A stretch of DNA of 64,000 nucleotides from JBBSBL01 sp046330255 (GTDB lineage: Bacteria; Actinomycetota; Thermoleophilia; Solirubrobacterales; Solirubrobacteraceae). Positions 61,571 to 64,000 of this stretch are shown here, in pieces (the first letter of the stretch is position 1; every line of letters begins with the position of its first letter). The DNA lies in NCBI GenBank assembly GCA_046330255.1, contig JAXLTC010000003.1:1-64000 (forward strand), in the 5' to 3' direction. A program made the position numbers and the translations under genes. A model generated the notes under the pieces. It had not been told where the DNA came from. It saw only the letters and a list, made by a program, of their open reading frames with translations, and did not search any database.

Positions 61571-61601
61571 GGAGCCGCCATCATCGCAACGCGCCGGGCG
61601 C

Positions 61602-62168
61602 TCAGCCGGCGGCGCCGCGGCCGAGCCAGAACTCCGCGAACGCGCGCAGCTCGCCGCGGTCCGCGGGCGGGACGGCGAGGCTGTGGCGCCACGCGAGGGC
61701 GAGGACGCCGCGGGTGCCCGGCCGCCGGGCCAGGATCACGGCCTGCCCCGCCCGCCCAAGCGCCGGATCGAACGGCGCGCCGGCGACCGACTCGGCCACC
61801 TCGCGCAGGCCCGCGGGCGGCTGCGGGCTCCCGTAGGCGAGGATCACGTTGCCGGCCGCCAGGGCCGTGAGCACCTGATCGCCGCTCAACCGCGCCCCGT
61901 CCGCGGTGACGGGCGCGTCGTGGTGGGGCCCGCTCGTGAGCGGGCCGCGCGGGGGCCGGGCGCCCGGCCGCCCGGGCGGGATCACCCGGTTGCCGCGATC
62001 CGGCTGCTCGGCGCCGGGGCCGGACACGGCCTCGACCGACGGCTTGTCGCGCGCGGAGAAGAACGTCAGGCTGAGCACCACCGCGCCCGCCGCGAGCACG
62101 AGGCCGAGCAGGATCAGGCCGGCCAGGCGCGCGCGCCGGCGCCCCGGCGAGGCTGGACCGGGCGGCAT
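61602..62168 (-). CDS. Membrane-anchored hypothetical protein, possibly DUF3105-like
   Basis: The 188-residue protein has a basic N-terminus, one membrane segment (~15-37) and an outside domain after a Pro/Gly-rich linker. The domain has VILAYGSPQPPAGLREVAES, GQAVILARRPGTRGVLALAWRHSL and LRAFAEFWLG. This order recalls DUF3105 domains (VVI-Y, LRAL, A-AWG). The family function is unknown. ATG 62168 abuts the stop of the upstream acyltransferase gene with no gap, so translation is coupled. Confidence 0.65.
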   Translation of the reverse strand: MPPGPASPGRRRARLAGLILLGLVLAAGAVVLSLTFFSARDKPSVEAVSGPGAEQPDRGNRVIPPGRPGARPPRGPLTSGPHHDAPVTADGARLSGDQVLTALAAGNVILAYGSPQPPAGLREVAESVAGAPFDPALGRAGQAVILARRPGTRGVLALAWRHSLAVPPADRGELRAFAEFWLGRGAAG

Positions 62169-63626
62169 CTAGGGGCGCGGGGCGGGGGCGCGCGTCGACG
62201 GCGTCTTCGCGCCCTCGCCGGGCTCGGGCGGAGCGGCGGCCGCCGCCTCGGCGAACTCGGCGATCGCCGACTGGATCAGCGACGCGATGCGCTCGACGCC
62301 CGGCAACGCGTCGTAGTCGGCGTTCAGGCCGAAGTTGAGCTCGCCGTCGTAGCTCATGATCGCGATCCCGAGCGCCTGGTTCGCCGCAAGCGGAACCATC
62401 GGATAGACCGCGTCCATCCGGCGTCCCATCAGGTAGAGCGGGAACTGCGGCCCGGGGACGTTGGTCACCACGAGATTGAAGAAGCGCTGGCGGGCCTGCA
62501 GACGGGATGCCTGGGCCATGATCGTCGGCGGCGCGAAGCCGGTCAGCTCGGTGAGCAGCTGCGCGCCCACGGCCTGACCCGACTCCTTGAGGTGCGCCAT
62601 GGCCGCCCGCACGAGGCGCAGCCGCTCGACCGGGTCGGTCACACCGACGGGCAGCGGAGCCCACATCGCGGCGACGCGGTTGCCGAGGTCGCCGCGCTCG
62701 GCGTCGGCGCGCACGGACACGGGGACCATCGCCTTCAGCTCCAGCCCGTGGGTGCGCACGCCCTCCTCCCGCAGCCACGCGCCGAGCGCGCCGGCGACCG
62801 CTGCGAGCACGACGTCGTTGACCGAGCCGCCGAGCCTGCCCTTGATCGCCTTGAACTCGGCGAGGCTCGCCGGCACCCACGTGAAGCGCCGGTGCGGCCC
62901 GATCTTGACGTTGAGCGGCGTCTCGGGCGCCTGATCGCCCGTGCCGGCCCACATGAAGGTTCCGAGCGCCGCCGCGGACTGCGCCATCGCACCCGCCACG
63001 CGCCGCGGAGCGCGGAGCGCGGCGCGCACGCCGCGCGCGATCTCCCCGGGCACGGTCGCACGCTCGAGCAGGGCATCGGCGAGCAGCTGCGCGGAGCTCG
63101 GGAGTGGCTGCGGAACCCACGGCCGATCCGGCCCCGGGACCGGCGCCGGCTCGGCGGCGGTGTCGAACAGCACCGTGAGGATGTCCACGCCGGAGATGCC
63201 GTCGACGAGCGCGTGGTGGGTCTTCGCCAGCAGCGCGAAGCGGTCGCCGGCGACGCCCTCGACCAGCCAGATCTCCCACAGCGGCTTGGACCGGTCGAGT
63301 TGCTGGGAGAACACGCGGCTCGCCAGGCGCTTGAGCTGCGCGGGCCCGCCCGGGGCGGGCAGCGCCGTGTGGCGCAGGTGGTAGCGCACGTTGAAGTGGG
63401 GGTCGTCCACCCAGACCGGGCGTCCCTGCTCGAAGGGCACGAACGCCAGTCGCTGGCGATAGCGCGGCACCAGATGCAGGCGCCGCTCGAGGTGCTCGAC
63501 GAACTCGTCGTATGGCGGCGCCTCGCCGCGGAACACCGCGACCGAGGCCACGTGCATGTGCGCGCCGCCGGACTCGAGATGCAGGAAGGACGTGTCGAGG
63601 CCCGTCAGGCGGTCGCGATCGCTCAT
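62169..63626 (-). CDS. Wax ester synthase/diacylglycerol acyltransferase (WS/DGAT)
   Basis: This 485-residue acyl-CoA-dependent acyltransferase makes wax esters or triacylglycerol. It has LTGLDTSFLHLES at the N-terminus, the catalytic HHxxxDG motif in KTHHALVDGISGVDIL (~141), GGSVNDVVLAAVAGAL, NRVAAMWAPLPVG and FFNLVVTNVPGPQFPLYLMG, all typical of the family. Storage lipid or cell-envelope lipid is the likely product; the acyl-CoA synthetase at 43.5 kb could supply substrate. ATG 63626. It leads a unit with the DUF3105-like gene and nadE and is divergent from the riboswitch gene. Confidence 0.92.
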   Translation of the reverse strand: MSDRDRLTGLDTSFLHLESGGAHMHVASVAVFRGEAPPYDEFVEHLERRLHLVPRYRQRLAFVPFEQGRPVWVDDPHFNVRYHLRHTALPAPGGPAQLKRLASRVFSQQLDRSKPLWEIWLVEGVAGDRFALLAKTHHALVDGISGVDILTVLFDTAAEPAPVPGPDRPWVPQPLPSSAQLLADALLERATVPGEIARGVRAALRAPRRVAGAMAQSAAALGTFMWAGTGDQAPETPLNVKIGPHRRFTWVPASLAEFKAIKGRLGGSVNDVVLAAVAGALGAWLREEGVRTHGLELKAMVPVSVRADAERGDLGNRVAAMWAPLPVGVTDPVERLRLVRAAMAHLKESGQAVGAQLLTELTGFAPPTIMAQASRLQARQRFFNLVVTNVPGPQFPLYLMGRRMDAVYPMVPLAANQALGIAIMSYDGELNFGLNADYDALPGVERIASLIQSAIAEFAEAAAAAPPEPGEGAKTPSTRAPAPRP

Positions 63627-63714
63627 CGCCCGCGATCTTTGCGCGACTGCGGCGCGAGCGCAAATCCGGCGCTCCGCGCGCCGAGGTTTTGCCTGCGTAG
63701 GGCCGGGTTCGGGG

Positions 63715-63730
63715 TGTGAGCGAGATCACA
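63715..63730 (+). promoter_or_regulatory. CRP/cAMP-type operator
   Basis: TGTGA-N6-TCACA is a perfect consensus CRP site. Its centre (63722.5) lies 41.5 bp upstream of a start predicted 7 nt after the TAGCTT -10 box (+1 at 63764), the class II activator position. Confidence 0.65.
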
Positions 63731-63751
63731 GACCGGCGAGTCCGGCCCCCT

Positions 63752-63757
63752 TAGCTT
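63752..63757 (+). promoter_or_regulatory. -10 box of the riboswitch transcript
   Basis: TAGCTT is followed after 13 nt by the first pairing strand of the riboswitch. No -35 is clear, in line with a CRP-dependent promoter. Confidence 0.55.
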
Positions 63758-63770
63758 GGCGAACAAGAGT

Positions 63771-63967
63771 TCGACCAGCCGAGTCGTCTCCGCCCGTCGG
63801 AGGCGAGCGGGGGACCCACTTGCCGGTTCCCCGGCTGGGGCGAATCGGCGGCTGATGCCGCCGTAGCGGTCCGGACGGCCGCGCGCGAGATCCGCGGAGC
63901 ACCGCGCCTCGTCGCGTCCATCCGGCGTCGCGAGCCCGACAGCTAACCCCGCAGGCAGACCGGTCGA
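63771..63967 (+). ncRNA. Cyclic di-AMP riboswitch (ydaO-yuaA)
   Basis: The conserved blocks of the ydaO class are present in order: GGGGGACCCACTTGCCGG (from 63809), CTGGGGCGAATCGG (63835-63848), GCCGTAG (~63859), and GAGCCCGACAGCTAACCCCG near 63932-63951, then CAGGC. The outer stem P1 is TCGACC (63771-63776) with GGTCGA (63962-63967). In actinobacteria this riboswitch usually controls secreted cell-wall hydrolases such as resuscitation-promoting factors or NlpC/P60 proteins and is turned off by c-di-AMP. Confidence 0.92.
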
Positions 63968-63988
63968 GGAACGCAAGGAGCAAACTCC

Positions 63989-64000
63989 GTGAGGCCGCAG
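63989..64000 (+). CDS. Start of a riboswitch-controlled gene (cut by the window)
   Basis: GTG 63989 follows the riboswitch by 21 nt and has an AAGGAG Shine-Dalgarno (63975-63980). Only four codons (V-R-P-Q) are visible. From the riboswitch class and CRP site, a secreted peptidoglycan hydrolase (Rpf- or NlpC-type) is expected; this is inference only. Confidence 0.6.

Overview
The window is very GC-rich DNA (roughly 70% or more by eye) with GTG/TTG starts as common as ATG and strong G/C bias at third codon positions. The 16S sequence, the hisZ plus short hisG pair, and a pgsA-garA-MerR block point to a deep-branching actinobacterium, most likely class Thermoleophilia (Solirubrobacterales-like). 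That placement is recalled, not computed. Genes are tightly packed, with many 4-bp ATGA/GTGA overlaps, and nearly everything is chromosomal core.

Layout: 1-5.9 kb, leucine/isoleucine genes (leuB end, ilvE, cimA), a DegT aminotransferase, argH and a 3-methyladenine glycosylase. 5.9-9.5 kb, a class A PBP divergent from tyrS. 9.6-14.9 kb, a 16S-23S-5S rRNA operon without spacer tRNAs but with clear processing stems. 15-20 kb, DUF389, a thioesterase, an HD hydrolase plus an IDH-like enzyme, and murA. 20.2-25.9 kb, a histidine cluster hisZGDBHA-hisF. 26-30.6 kb, a beta-propeller protein, a CCA-type nucleotidyltransferase, one complete IS481-family element and an alpha/beta hydrolase. 30.6-36.2 kb, pgeF-yggS-sepF-proC-yggT-lspA-rluD (the distal division-gene neighbourhood). 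36.2-49.6 kb, rpsB-tsf-pyrH-frr-uppS-cdsA-dxr-rseP, then a 4.9-kb interruption (acyl-CoA synthetase, DUF1801, methyltransferase, glycoside hydrolase), then ispG. 49.7-55.5 kb, a VOC protein, sodA, proS, pgsA-like, an RsiG-like small protein, garA, MerR/FtsR and apt. 55.5-63.6 kb, small enzymes, a membrane regulator, a broken thioredoxin-reductase-like gene, a coiled-coil nuclease-like protein, nadE and a WS/DGAT acyltransferase. 63.7-64 kb, a CRP-type operator, a promoter and a c-di-AMP riboswitch leading into a gene cut by the window end.

The most informative pattern is a recurring TAN3T hexamer (usually TAGNNT or TACNNT) ending 6-9 nt before the start codon of many transcription-unit-leading genes, with no recognisable -35. 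This is the arrangement of leaderless mRNAs. It fixes start codons, predicts an extra small gene on the minus strand, and places a promoter inside the tsf stop codon for pyrH.

Other points of interest: MurA has Asp in place of the catalytic Cys; the IS481 transposase takes its stop codon from its CTAG target; rpsB and the thioredoxin-reductase-like gene carry single frameshifts; and three nucleotide second messengers may act here, with c-di-GMP at the RsiG-like protein and cAMP plus c-di-AMP at the right-hand end. Functional statements are inferences from motifs; no database search was run.
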